From positions 62,001-126,000 of the forward strand of contig NDFF03000123.1 in the NCBI GenBank assembly GCA_002150815.3: DNA of 64,000 nt, given 5' to 3'. This document shows, piece after piece, positions 52,979 through 64,000 of the stretch. The DNA comes from Grammothele lineata (taxonomy: Eukaryota; Basidiomycota; Agaricomycetes; Polyporales; Polyporaceae). Positions within the stretch are counted from its first letter, which is position 1; each line of letters begins with the position of its first letter. A model generated the notes under the pieces. It worked only from the letters and a program-made list of their open reading frames with translations. It was not told the origin of the DNA and made no database searches. The position numbers were made by a program, and so were the translations under genes.

Positions 52979-55490
52979 ATGGCCATCCTCCCCGCGACCC
53001 GCGCCGAATCGTGGGCCTCTGACGAAAACAAGGAGCAGCCCAACGCCGATGTCCTCGAGAAGGGCTCCCAGTCCACCCATGGCGACGCACAGCAGCCATC
53101 CATCTGGAAGCGCGTCCTCGCCGGCGGCGCGAGCGACGGCAACGAGACAAAGCGCGCCATGCAGAGCCGCCATCTCACCATGATCGGTCAGTATACACCA
53201 TCCCGTACACGATCGCGCGAGCGTAGCTACGTACGCTTATCATCCCGATGCCGTTTACTGACCGCGGCCAACTCCCCCAGCCATCGGGGGCACGATAGGC
53301 ACCGGCATCTTCCTCAGCGCAGGCTCGGCACGTCCATCACCTGTCCTCCTTCCTCTCGATCGCAGTCCTCATCTCCGTCTGTCCAGGCCATCTCTGTCGC
53401 CGGCCCGGCTAGCGCGCTCCTCTCCTACTTCGCCGTCGGTGTCTTCTGCTATGGCGTCGTCATCTCCCTGTGAGTCAGACACAGCCACCCCCGCAACCAC
53501 CCACCGCTCACGCGACCCTGCCCAGCGGCGAGATGGCTGCCTACATCCCTGTCTCCGGCAGTTTCGCCATCTACGGCTCCCGATTCTTCTCCCCCGCTCT
53601 CGGCTTTACCCTCGGTATGTCCGCACTCGTGGCTTGGCCCCATTCTTCGTTTCTGACGTCTTCTGCCTGCTAATCAGGATGGAACTACTGGTTGCAATGG
53701 TTCGTACTCCATTCTTCTCACACGCTTCATAGTCTGTTTCTCACCACGGCGATCGCCTATCCTACAGGTCCTTGTCGATCCGTGAGTTCACAGGCAGCTC
53801 TTGGCAGCTCTCACGCTGATCTCACTTCCGTCTAAATAGCGAGCGAGTTGACCGCGGCGGCTGTCATATTACAGGTATGTTAGACTGAGTACAGCCCTTT
53901 GCACCCCCGCTGACTACCCGTATAGTACTGGGACTCTCGTTTGACAGGGTGGCAATGGGCTCTGATCATCATCACGCCCATCTTCATCATGCAGCTCATC
54001 CATGTCCGTGTATATGGTGCGTGTATCTCCCGCTACCGGCTCGTCGACGGTGTTTCTGACAGAGAATTAGGAGAGTCCGAGTACTGGTTCGCTATGATCA
54101 AGGTCGTCATGATCATCGTCTTCATCTTCGTCGGCCTCATCTACGACTGGGGCGGCGTCAAGGGCCACCCAGGTCCCGTACGTCCCAATCTCCTCCCTTC
54201 GCACCATTCGATACCAAACTCACACCCCATCCCATCTCCCAGGGCCTCGCGAACTTCCAGGGCGGACAGGCGTTCATCGGCGGCTTCGGCGCGTTCGCCC
54301 AGACCTTCGTCTACGCGTTCTACTCCTACGGCGGCGTCGAGCTCGTCTCCCTCGCCGCGGGCGAGAGCGCGAGCCCGCACAAGTCCGTCCCGCGCGCGGT
54401 CCGCGCGACGTTCTTCCGCATCATCATCTTTTACATCCTCACGATGCTCACGATCGGCCTGTGCATCAACTACCAGGACCCTACGCTTCTGAACTCTGCG
54501 TACGGTGCGCGCTTCCACTTCCTTCTCACTGTGGTAGTAGCGAACTGACTTGTGTCGTCGTAGACTCGAACGTCGCCGCGTCCCCCTTGACGGTCGTCTT
54601 CCAGCGCGCAGGCTTCGGCGCCGCGGTGCACGTCGTGAACGCGGTGCTCCTCACCGCCGTCCTGTCCGCGACGAACTCGTGCTTCTTCGCGAGCTCCCGC
54701 ATGCTCCTCGCTCTCGCGCGCACCGGCCACGCCCCGCGCATCTTTGGCTGGGTCAACTCCCGCGGCGTCCCCGTCCCTGCGCTCCTGTACGTCTTACCTC
54801 CTCATATGCCTGACGTTTGCTCATGCCTACACTCCTCTCCGCGCCCAGCCTCTCCCTCGCCGTCTCCTTCGTGACCTTCCTCACCACCATCTGGGGCGAA
54901 GGCGTCGTCTTCACCTGGCTCATCAACCTCACCGGCATCTCCTCCCTCCTCGTCTGGGGCACCATCGGCGCCATCTCCCTCCGCTTCCGCGCCGCCTGGG
55001 CCGCGCAGGGCCGCGCCCTCTCCGACTTGCCGTACCGCCAGCCGCTGTTCCCGGTGTTGCCCATTGTGACGCTTGTACTGGCGATTGCGATGTTTGTTGC
55101 GCAGGGGTATGCGAGTGCGGTGCAGGATCCGTTTGATGCTAAGGTGCGTTTGCAACCCGCTTTCCTTTCTTTTCCTTTCCTTTTTTCGTCCCGCGGACTG
55201 ACGCGCACGACCCCACCCAGAACGTCATCGCAGTCTACATCGGCGTCGGCGTCTACGTCGCCTGCTACATCGGCTACACGCTCTGGGAGCTCCTCTGGCT
55301 CCGCAAGCGCACGCACATGGTGCCCCTCGCCGAGGTCGACCTCGACACGGACGCCGTTTGGGGCCCTGGGGAGGGCGCGCGGGTTATGGAGGAGGAGAGG
55401 AGGGCGCGGGAGGAACGGGATAGGGAGGATGTGGAGAGGGGGAGGAGGGTGAGGGTTTGGTGGAGGAAGGTGGGGAGGACGGTTTCGTGA
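52979..55490 (+). CDS. Amino acid permease (APC superfamily, YAT-like), copy 2
   Basis: Thirteen exons (52979-53186, 53281-53327, 53387-53469, 53526-53614, 53678-53699, 53768-53781, 53840-53874, 53926-54016, 54071-54177, 54243-54504, 54564-54786, 54849-55143, 55221-55490) give 581 residues. Signatures of fungal general amino-acid permeases are all visible: His-Leu-Thr-Met-Ile-Ala-Ile-Gly-Gly-Thr-Ile-Gly-Thr-Gly-Ile-Phe-Leu, Gly-Glu-Met-Ala-Ala-Tyr-Ile-Pro-Val-Ser-Gly-Ser-Phe, Gly-Trp-Asn-Tyr-Trp-Leu-Gln-Trp, and Glu-Leu-Val-Ser-Leu-Ala-Ala-Gly-Glu. About 12 membrane segments; a charged, Arg/Glu-rich cytosolic tail. It should import amino acids by proton symport at the plasma membrane. Exon 6 is 14 nt, and the second intron appears to use a GC donor. 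Distinct from permease 1 at 38.5 kb. Confidence 0.91.
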
Positions 55491-55702
55491 GGTGTGGATG
55501 ATGGGGGAGAGCAGCGGACGATAATTAATTAGTGCGTATAGCGTAAGGCATGTGGTTTATGGGGGACGGGTGTACGAGGGCCGGCGTCGCGATATGCGGC
55601 GATGTGAATGTAGAAATAGCAGCATAACGCCGCACCAAACGAGATACCCCCCGATCCTTCCCGCGTGCAAATGAGGAGTCCTGCTAGCACTCTTCCTCGT
55701 CG

Positions 55703-57191
55703 TCACTCTGCATCCGCGCGCTTCACGACCCCCGCGCGCCTCAACGCCCCAACCATCCTCAACCACCCCTCCGGACTCGCCGCTTTCCCCTTGGCCGCCT
55801 GCCCCACCCACGCCTTCACCTCACCCTCCGCCTCGCCCGCGCGCAGCGCAGCAAGGTACTTCTGCGCCGTCTGCTCCTTCAGGCCCGTTTCGCGCGCGAG
55901 CGCGGCGAGGAGCGCTGCGTCCCCTCGTTTTAGGGAAAGGGAGGAGGGGGTGGGGGTGTCGGCTGCGGCGAGAGCGTCGAGGACCCCGAGGAAAGTCTGC
56001 GCGCGCCCGTTGGCGGTGAGCAGAGAGGGGGAGATGAAGAAGCGGTACGGACGCGCGACGAAGAGGATGCGCGGGTGCCATGAGGGGCTAGGGGAAGTGG
56101 GGACGGTGACAGACGGGTGGGCGATGTCGAGCCCGATCCGGGGGGAGCGGAAGATGCGCGGGAGGGTGTTCCCGCCGCTAGTAGGAGGAGGCGAGCTGCT
56201 TCGAGCGCGTTTGCCTTTGCCCTTCTCTTTTCCTGTGCCGCTGTTCCCAGACGACTCTTGCGCGCAAGTGTGTGCGACGCGCACGACGCGCATCGAAGAC
56301 GCGCGTCCCGCGCCATCACCCCTGAAAGCGCCTATATCCCCGCCCCAATGCGCGTCCACGAGCTCAGGGATGCTCTTCGCGCCACTGAGGCGCAAGACTT
56401 CGTCCACGAGGAGCGAGGGCCCCGAGATGACGCGCCCGTCGCTCGCGCGCCGCACGGAGCGGAGGAGGATGCCCCCGCGGAGGACTTCCGCGGGTGCGCT
56501 GGATGAAGTAGGGGCTTGCTCCTGTGCGGGTCTTGCGCCTGGAAAGTATTTAGACGTTACGACGGGGGCGGGTTTGCCGATGGTGAGGTCGAGACCTTTG
56601 CGCGTTCCACCTCTGTACCCCACTGCGCCTGCTTTCGAGGATGCGGAGGGATCATTCGAGCGGGCGGGTGGCCTGTGGAAATACCTAGGATACAGTAAGA
56701 CGGATGTCATAAGCTTTGATACAAACGAAGGAAGGCTCGAAATCAACACACCAACGGCCGCACTGGGCTTGCTCGTTGCTGACGTGGGTGAACGGGTCTT
56801 CGTGGCAGCCTGTCTTGTACAAGTAGAACTCGAGCTCAAGAATCTGAAGCTGCTCTTGGGACCCAGACTGTGTGCAGATCTCAATGCGATGGCTGTGGAT
56901 TAACTCATGTGCGAGGCGACAAAAGCGGGCGTCGAGATCGCGAGTGGTGCTCAGCTCACTGAAGTCGAGAAGGTCGAGCAGGTCTGTATCAAAGTCCTGT
57001 GCAATACTATGAGTTCGCGGGGTAAGAGAACTGCCCTCACGAGGGTTATTAGTAGGCGACATCGATTGGGCAGCATGTGTCGAAATTATTGTTTCTCCGC
57101 TCGGGTACTCAAGTGAACTCGGGACGACAGCCTCTTTCGTGTTATTACTAGTAGTCTTACGGCGTTTGGCGGAGTGGCTGTCGCGCGACAT
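55703..57191 (-). CDS. Conserved fungal protein, possibly alkyladenine-glycosylase-like
   Basis: Two exons (57191-56752 and 56684-55703) give 473 residues. The N-terminal 80 are polar (a Lys-Arg-Arg-Lys nuclear-localisation-like run near residue 9). The core reads Leu-Glu-Phe-Tyr-Leu-Tyr...His-Glu-Asp-Pro-Phe-Thr-His...Gly-Arg-Trp-Tyr-Phe-His-Arg...Tyr-Arg-Gly-Gly-Thr-Arg-Lys-Gly-Leu-Asp-Leu-Thr...Gly-Gly-Ile-Leu-Leu-Arg. That order of motifs resembles the fold of 3-methyladenine (AAG/MPG-type) glycosylases (a Glu-x-Tyr strand, a His-rich loop, then a Gly-Ile-Leu-Leu-Arg strand). I regard this as a structural guess. The C-terminus is helical and basic. A low-complexity Lys/Ser insert sits mid-protein. 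Convergent with permease 2, 212 bases apart. Confidence 0.75.
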
Positions 57192-58345
57192 GGATGCGGC
57201 CGCGTCGAGTCTGAAGACTTATTTTCACTGCTGAAGCATAAGCTCATAGGTCAAGGGGGATCCATTCTAGGAAGGCTCACAAGGTTCTTGAACGACGGCA
57301 ACCAAGAAGTTGTTGGTTCGGAGTGAACCGCGTCCGGCGCCACGTGTCGTCTTCAACCTGAATGTAGCGCCCGAACACGTGGGCAATATACTGTTAGACG
57401 CGCGTCGCGAATCTCTTTGCTTTTGTTCCCTCCCCCTGGTCCGAGTCCAAATCCCTCCGAATCACGATCATACCGCCGTTTGTTATCGGCATTCGGCATA
57501 GCATCATGTCACAGATTGAAAACCCGGTTTATGTCTGCCTGATCGTCAATGTGCCGAACAACTTTGCATGATCAATCAACTCACTACACATTCCGCGGGT
57601 GCGTCTAATACACCTTTCTCTCACTGCGGAAACAATGCCACAAGCCGGACGTTCCAACGGCTTGTTAAAGAAGCTGATACTAGCTAACTGTAGAAGTGCA
57701 TCTGCTTCAGGCCGTGCGGTCGGCCCCCGGTCGACGTGAGACGTTTATTCGTAGCGCTGCCGGCGGCAGCGTCTGTTTATTTCGAGCAACCTTCAAGTTG
57801 AGGCGACGCGGTCCGACGCGGGTATCACTCGGCTGCCTCGAAAGTGCCTACCCCCCTCTGCAGATAATAGGCTCAACTTGACGGGACACCGGTGTTTTCC
57901 CTTGGACTTGAAGTATCCGATTCCGCTAGGTCGTCAGAACATCACTCGCTGCTCAGTAAATGCTATGTGCTTTGTTCAGTCAGGTGCGTGTCGCCGAACT
58001 CCACGGATCGTTTTGCTGCCGATGTTCAGCGAAGCCCTTTCAGCCAGCGAACGAGGAAGTTGTTGAAGGTTTCATCGCGTCTTCTCTTCTTCTGCGCGCA
58101 TCAACTGCATATGACGCTGCCCACATGCCGGACAGTTTTAGCGCGTACTGAGCGAGAGCCGGATTCCGTGCGTCCGCCTGCGCGCGGCGCGTTCTCTACG
58201 CGAACCTTCGGATCGGGCATGTCGCGCCGCGCTCTGCCCGTCCCTAAGGTGAAAACGTCACGATCGAATTCGTCCCTCCACTGACCCTTCTTGCCTCTCC
58301 TTAATACCATAACCCACAGTCCTTACTCTCCTTCCGGTGGCCGCC
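57192..58345. other. Divergent intergenic region
   Basis: About 1.15 kb between the glycosylase-like gene and KRE6. No gene supported. Confidence 0.5.
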
Positions 58346-60739
58346 ATGGCCAATCGCCCATATGCTCCGCTTTCGCCTCCTGCTTCTGCAAGCTCTATCC
58401 TGCTGTCCTCTCCAGGCACGCCCGATGGCCCGAAGCTCCGAAATTGGTCCGGCAACGACTCTCCGGTGAGTACTCACACTCAGATCGACATCAAACATTG
58501 GCGTTGACGAGGACGTAGCGGACTCCACAACATGAATCCCTGTTGGCGACTTCTTCACTTTCGGACAAGGTGAGCCTCCCAAGATTGATATGCATCTTAA
58601 CTTTCCTCATGAGCGTCATCGTGTACCATAGTACTCCCTTTCTCTTGATCCGTCATCATGGGGAACAGCAATGACGATGGATCAGCCTGAACCGGACGAT
58701 ATCCTCCACAACCCGCATCCGAAGCGCGATCGTAAGGACGACAGAGGAGGGCACATCTTCACTTGCAGAGGTATTGCGAACCTTGGGTGTATTTTGATTC
58801 TGACTGCGGGTATGCTCGTGCTCTTGTAAGTTATGTCTTCGTCGTCGTGTTTCCCTGCGTTTACCGCGATCGAACCAAGCGCCGGATACCCAATTCTCTC
58901 GTTCTTCCGCCAGAAGCCACAATCCACCAAGGGCGGCTTCAACCTCGGTGCTACTAACGCAACAGGTCAAGTCCCCGATTTCGCAAAGAACTGGGGCCTG
59001 ATAGACCGCGACACACCTGAGGACGCCCGCACCATCGCTGACGTCGAGACCGGGAAGCAATGGCAGCTCGTCTTCAGCGACGAGTTCAACACCGAGGGTC
59101 GCTCGTTCTACCCGGGCGACGATCCGTACTGGGAAGCAGTCGACCTCCACTACTGGCAGACAGGCAACATAGAGTGGTACGATCCACGTGCGGTCACCAC
59201 CCGCAACGGCTCTTTGGAGATCACGCTCAGCGCGGAGCCCGAACACGAGCGCAACTACACCGGCGGGATGGTCTCGACGTGGAACAAGTTCTGCTTCACC
59301 GGCGGACTTGTCCTCACCTCTGTCGTCCTTCCTGGCTCCAACAACATCCTCGGGCTCTGGCCTGCGATCTGGACGATGGGTAATCTTGGACGTGCAGGAT
59401 ATGGTGCGAGTTTAGATGGCATGGTACGTCTATGATGCCATAAGGATCTGTGGAGAATTTGCTCACTCGCGGCGTCCCTTTGTAGTGGCCATACACGTAC
59501 GACTCGTGTGACGTCGGGACTGTGCGCAATCAGACTCAAGACGGCCTTCCCGTCGCTGCCACTAACTCAGGGCCTGAAGCGTACGACAACGTTTTGTCCT
59601 ATCTGCCGGGTCAACGGCTCTCTCGTTGCACCTGCCCCGGCGAGTCGCATCCTGGTCCGGTACATGCATCAGACAACACCTACGTCGGCCGCTCGGCGCC
59701 AGAAATTGATATATTCGAAGCTCAGGTGCGCTTTCTGGCCTTCAAGCTTACCCCACATGATGTGAACGTGTTCGGCATAGATCTCGTCTTTGACGCCGGG
59801 TGCGCCGCTCACCGGGCAGGTGTCGCAGTCATCACAGTGGGCGGTAAGTCCCGTGCTTTGAAGAATGTACCAGACTGCCTAACTGTTTCTTAGCCGTTCA
59901 ACGAGTTCTACGAGTGGTACAACTCGTCGGACAATTTGATCATCCCAGACCCTGATATCACTGTCCTGAACCCTTACAAGGGCGGCGTTTATCAGCAGGC
60001 GTCATCCGGTGTCACCCAGACCAGTGCGTTTATGATCCTTCGCTCGTGTTCACGATGGGATTCTGATTTTGAACGACAGACCAGGAAGCATACGAGCTAA
60101 CAGGAGGCCAATTCTCCGTCTATGGTATCCAGTACAAACCTGGATTTGACGACGCCGTAAGTGTTTCACTCCCCCGTCGCTCACGGGACACATCTGACAG
60201 CTAGCAGTACATTACGTGGATTAGCGACAACAAAGTTGCTTGGACAGCCATGCAAGACGGCTTCCGCGCCGACCCGAACGTAGAGATCGGCCCGCGTCCT
60301 GTGCCGCAAGAGCCTATGGTGTGTTATTCTCCCGCGTTCGCCGTCCCTCCTGCAACGCGTCGCGCTGACTCATTTCTCTATTCCACAGTACCTTATTGCG
60401 AACCTCGGCATGTCCACCTTCTTCGGCTACGTCGACATGGAACACCTCACATTCCCCACGACGATGCGCGTCGACTACATCCGCATCTACCAAGACCCGG
60501 ACAACATCAACATCGGCTGCGACCCTCCGGACTTCCCCACAGCAGAGTACATCAAGCAGTGAGCATTCCGCATACGCGTCTAATGTCACAGGCGGGGATT
60601 TCTGGCGCTGATTATGGTTCTTGCTCACAGGTACAACGAAGCATACACCAACCCGAACCTTACGACGTGGACAGGCGAGGCCGAGGCCGGTGGCTATAAC
60701 CAGCCCTTCCCGAAGAATTCGTTCTTAGGGGAGTGCTAG
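58346..60739 (+). CDS. KRE6/SKN1-type beta-glucan synthesis protein
   Basis: Eleven exons (58346-58465, 58519-58569, 58632-58825, 58880-59423, 59486-59725, 59781-59843, 59894-60023, 60080-60156, 60208-60318, 60389-60558, 60631-60739) give 602 residues. A cytosolic Ser/Pro tail and an Asp/His/Lys-rich linker (Pro-Glu-Pro-Asp-Asp) precede a single transmembrane segment at about 103-127 (type II), then a luminal GH16-like domain with the catalytic-type motif Glu376-Ile-Asp378-Ile-Phe-Glu381. Other family landmarks are Phe-Ser-Asp-Glu-Phe-Asn-Thr-Glu-Gly-Arg-Ser-Phe, Leu-Trp-Pro-Ala-Ile-Trp-Thr-Met-Gly-Asn-Leu-Gly-Arg-Ala-Gly-Tyr, and Trp-Pro-Tyr-Thr-Tyr-Asp-Ser-Cys-Asp. In yeast such proteins act in the ER/Golgi on beta-1,6-glucan assembly. 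Its 3' end was copied to 21.5-22.2 kb. Confidence 0.93.
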
Positions 60740-61706
60740 TATTCGCCGTTGATGTCCCTGGACGCGAAGTGCTGTTCACTCCGGAGTGAACCGTGTTTTT
60801 GTAATCTCGTAGGGAACATTCAGGTAATTCATCGCGTAGCACTACTGGCTTCGATGTGCCTGTGGGCTCATCTAATGAGGAGGTGGAGTTATCCCGTTTT
60901 CTCCTTGGGTGCGGACATCGTGGGCTTTAGTAGTGGCCAACCTCGGTTATTCAAACGGGCCGTCTGGGGTGCACGTTCGCATCCACGCTTTTCTTGGCCG
61001 TTTCTTTTTATGACCCTTCAATTCACGGTGCTTTTACTAATGTTCTCATACTACGCTGACTAACGCAAACTCATGCCTCTCTAACTTCCGAGGCGAGGTT
61101 TCCGACTTACTCCGTAGGGCCGATGGCGCAATCCTCCCGCGCCACAATGGTCACCGGCTACGAGCTCTACACTCGACACCGGGAAACAGTACTACGCCTG
61201 CCAAGCACTTCGACGAGTCACCAGGGTTCGAGCAAGGTGCTCATGTGTTGCAAGTACGCCAGCGGTATTCTCTCGCGCATCTGCTTTGCTGACTGCGGAT
61301 TGTCCTTGTGAACAGTTCTCAATCTGATGACTCGTTGACGGCATGGTGGGGTGGAAAATGGAAGGAGAAAGTAATCATTTACTTTCAGACACTCGCTTAA
61401 GGAGTACCTCAACGGGCTTCAGTATGGCGCTCCGTCCTGCTCCCTCCTCTCACGACTCCAGGAACGTGGCAACCGCCCTTGATGCCTGAGCAAGTTTTGC
61501 GACCAAACGAGTACTTCGTACCATTATAGCATCAGACACTGCTTCCGACATTCAATGCCTATTTCTTCCCCATAACCTTAAGTCCGACGTGCCAGAGGGG
61601 CCATGAACGTAGGTTAGCCCGTCCTCCGATTCTTGTGGGATGGAGAGGCTGACCTTCAAGCTCAGGTGATGATGAACATGGTTCTGCGGGCTGCGGCGAT
61701 GGGGCA
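60740..61706 (+). other. Duplicated KRE6-GLOX intergenic region, copy 2
   Basis: No gene inside. Patches match the equivalent region at 20481-21549, strongest near the GLOX end (shared ATTCTTGTGGGATG). Confidence 0.55.
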
Positions 61707-61712
61707 TATAAA
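61707..61712 (+). promoter_or_regulatory. TATA box of GLOX3
   Basis: TATAAA about 85 nt upstream of the ATG at 61794, in sequence conserved with GLOX1. A GTTGAACGTTCGTTAG element follows it. Confidence 0.65.
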
Positions 61713-61793
61713 ATATGAGCTATAGTTGAACGTTCGTTAGCGCGATTTCTGTGCTCTCAATCGCTCCGGGTCCTCTCCAAGTCATTCGCCGCC

Positions 61794-63624
61794 ATGAAGC
61801 TCAGCCTCCTTTCTCTACTTCCAATCCTCCATTTCGCGGTCGCGCAGGCTCCGGAATGGACCTTTGATCTCAAGAACGAGACGTCCGGCATCGTCGCGCT
61901 CGAGTCAATCATCGTCTCGCCTACCCTCGCGCTTTTCTTCGACCGCGCGTCGAACGACCCGCTACAGATTAACGGTCACTCCGCCTGGGGCGCGCTATGG
62001 AACCTGGAGACAAACAACGTCTCCGCGCTCAATGTGATCACCAACTCGTTCTGTGCCGGCGGAGCGTTGCTCAGCAACGGCACGATGGTGTGTATGCTGA
62101 ATCCCCTGCCCTACGCGTGTGCTGACCGTGTACCCGTAGGCTAGCATCGGCGGAGACCAGACAGGATTCCCAGGGAACCCAGTCATTCAACCCGGGAATA
62201 TGGCCATTCGTCTCCTCGAGCCGTGCGCCTCGCCGGTTGGAGAAGGCTGCACAGTGTTCGAAGATCCGAACCTCATCCTCCAGGCTAAGCGTTGGTACCC
62301 GTCTGCCATACGCATCTTCGACGGGAGCTTGCTCATCGTGGGCGGCATGCACGTGGAGGCTATCTTCTACAACACCGACCCCGAGAACAGCTTCGAGTTC
62401 TTCCCGCGCAAGGAGGACACGGTCCGCCCGTCCGCCTTCCTCGAGCGATCTCTTCCTGCCAACCTGTTCCCACGGTACGCTGCATTGTTTGTCGACTTTA
62501 TTGACCCTGCGCTGACATCATAACATAGCGTCTTCGCCCTCCCTGACGGCAAAGTGTTCATGGTCTCCAACAACCAGTCGATCATCTACGATATTGAAGC
62601 GAACACAGAGACCATCCTCCCTGACATTCCTAATGGCGTCCGCGTCGCCAACCCCACCGACGGCTCCGCGATCCTTCTTCCGCTCTCGCCGCCGGATTTC
62701 ATTCCCGAAGTCCTCGTCTGTGGTGGCAGCCAGGTCGACGACACCATTCAGCCTGCGAACCTCTCGTCCCAGTTCCCCGCTACATCTCAGTGCTCGCGCA
62801 TCACGCTCACCGACGAGGGCATCGAGAAGGGCTGGGAAGTCGAACACATGCTCGAGAACCGCACCCTTCTTGAGCTCCTCCACCTCCCGAACGGCCAGAT
62901 CCTGATCGCCAACGGCGCCGGAACCGGCTTCGCGGGCTTCGGCAGCGTCGCGGACCCTGTCGGTAACTCCAACGCCGACCATGCCGTCCTTGTCCCCTCC
63001 CTCTACACGCCTTCCGCGCCGCTCGGCCAGCGTGTTTCGAACACCGGCATGCCCAATTCGGGAATCGCGCGCGTGTATCACTCGAGCATTACCCTCACTC
63101 CGCAGGGTAACTTCCTCATCGCAGGCAGCAACCCGAACAACGGAACGTTCCTCAACACCGGCCTCAAGTTCCCGAGCGAGCTGCGAGTCCAAACGCTCGA
63201 CCCGCCGTTCATGTCGGTCGAGCGGCCCGCCATCTTGAGCATGCCGGAGAAGATGGCATTCAACACGAGCGTTACGGTTCCGATCTCCATCCCGTCGTCG
63301 TTGACTGCAACGGAGTCTAATGTGCAGGGTACGTGTCATTTGTGTCTGTTGTCAGCGTATAGATGATGAAGAACTCACGCGGGGTTTTCAGTTTCACTCA
63401 TGGATCTTGGATTCTCGACGCATGGCTTCCACGCGGGCGCGCGTTTGGTGTTTATGGACGCAACTGTGTCGTCTGACGGCACCTCCTTGACCTTCGTTAC
63501 CCCGCCTAACGGCCGTATCTACCCTCCCGGTCCGGCTACCGTGTTTTTGACCATCGACAACATCACTAGCCCGGGCGTTTCTGTGATGATGGGTAGCGGT
63601 AACTCGCCTCCGACGCTCGAGTAA
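61794..63624 (+). CDS. glox: Glyoxal oxidase 3 (secreted copper radical oxidase, AA5_1)
   Basis: Four exons (61794-62087, 62140-62474, 62529-63328, 63392-63624) encode 553 residues. The signal peptide ends near Phe-Ala-Val-Ala-Gln. Active-site residues are Cys87, Tyr151, Tyr393-His394 and a His near 487, as in GLOX1. Differences from GLOX1 are scattered substitutions and one extra residue in a loop reading Gly-Gly-Ser-Gln-Val-Asp-Asp-Thr. All intron positions are shared among the three copies. Expected product: an extracellular H2O2-producing aldehyde oxidase. It lies about 1 kb downstream of KRE6 on the same strand. Confidence 0.94.
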
Positions 63625-64000
63625 ATTGCGTATTGAAGCCAAGAAGTCACTCACGATACGATGTACGATAGGAACAATGATGGCCAGCGGTAGTGACGCC
63701 CCAACGTACATACCTTGCGTGCACTATTTAGTGAGGTGATCAGCACGATTTTATGGGGAATTACCAACGCGTTACGTGCACGACTGGCCCCGCGTGTGCA
63801 GCTTCACTGCGTTGGATCCAGGCGACGCCGCTTAGACAGTCACGGCTTATTCTAACTTCTCTGTAGGGGACACCAGGAATATTAATAGTTGACTTCTGGT
63901 GTGTTCTTACCACAATTGTAGGCCATGATCAGGAGCGGAGTCGTTCGGGCAGTGTGAACTTGGAATCGTGATGGTCCGGGTAACAGTGCCTCGTTCCGAC
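63625..64000. other. 3' flank of GLOX3, window end
   Basis: Homology to the GLOX1 downstream flank persists to about 63690; beyond that nothing recognised. Confidence 0.5.

Larger units (their letters stand above)
60070..63690 (+). repeat. Inverted segmental duplication, copy 2 (KRE6 3' end + GLOX3)
   Basis: The presumed source copy, because here the KRE6 gene is complete. Partner of 18580-22245 in opposite orientation, about 38 kb away. Confidence 0.8.

Overview
The window reads as nuclear DNA of a filamentous basidiomycete, most likely a wood-decay Agaricomycete (Polyporales is my guess). The reasons are GC-rich genes split by many 50-70 nt GT-AG introns, three secreted copper-radical (glyoxal) oxidases, a secreted GH43 hydrolase, a KRE6/SKN1 cell-wall glucan protein, and small local families of MYND zinc-finger and F-box proteins of the kind expanded in mushroom-forming fungi. 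No bacterial genes, rRNA, tRNA, CRISPR array or transposase were recognised. All gene models below were spliced by eye, and most close with consistent reading phase across every exon.

Layout. 0-7.3 kb: the 3' part of an unrecognised gene, an MDR-family dehydrogenase, and two tandem PEBP-family genes. 9-26.7 kb: a disordered Ser/Pro-rich protein, then a repetitive accessory block with three intact MYND genes, a MYND pseudogene, two intact F-box genes, an F-box remnant, glyoxal oxidase 1 and a truncated KRE6 pseudogene. 27-32 kb: a GH43 hydrolase and a second disordered protein. 35-41 kb: a PuuE-like polysaccharide deacetylase divergent from an amino-acid/GABA-type permease. 41.5-48 kb: a Cdc14-like septation protein divergent from an FAH-family hydrolase, then glyoxal oxidase 2. 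48.8-57.2 kb: a Zn2Cys6 regulator divergent from a second amino-acid permease, then a conserved protein vaguely resembling alkyladenine glycosylase. 58.3-63.7 kb: an intact KRE6/SKN1 gene followed by glyoxal oxidase 3.

The most striking structure is an inverted segmental duplication of about 3.6 kb. The KRE6 3' end, the intergenic region and the GLOX3 gene at about 60.07-63.69 kb reappear on the other strand at about 18.58-22.25 kb, as a KRE6 pseudogene plus intact GLOX1. That copy sits between two versions of a convergent MYND/F-box gene pair, each of which has one broken member next to the insert. Functionally the window mixes peroxide-generating oxidases and wall/polysaccharide enzymes with nitrogen-related genes (two permeases, a PuuE-like deacetylase, a Zn2Cys6 regulator). 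Regulation is inferred only from gene arrangement and TATA-like boxes.
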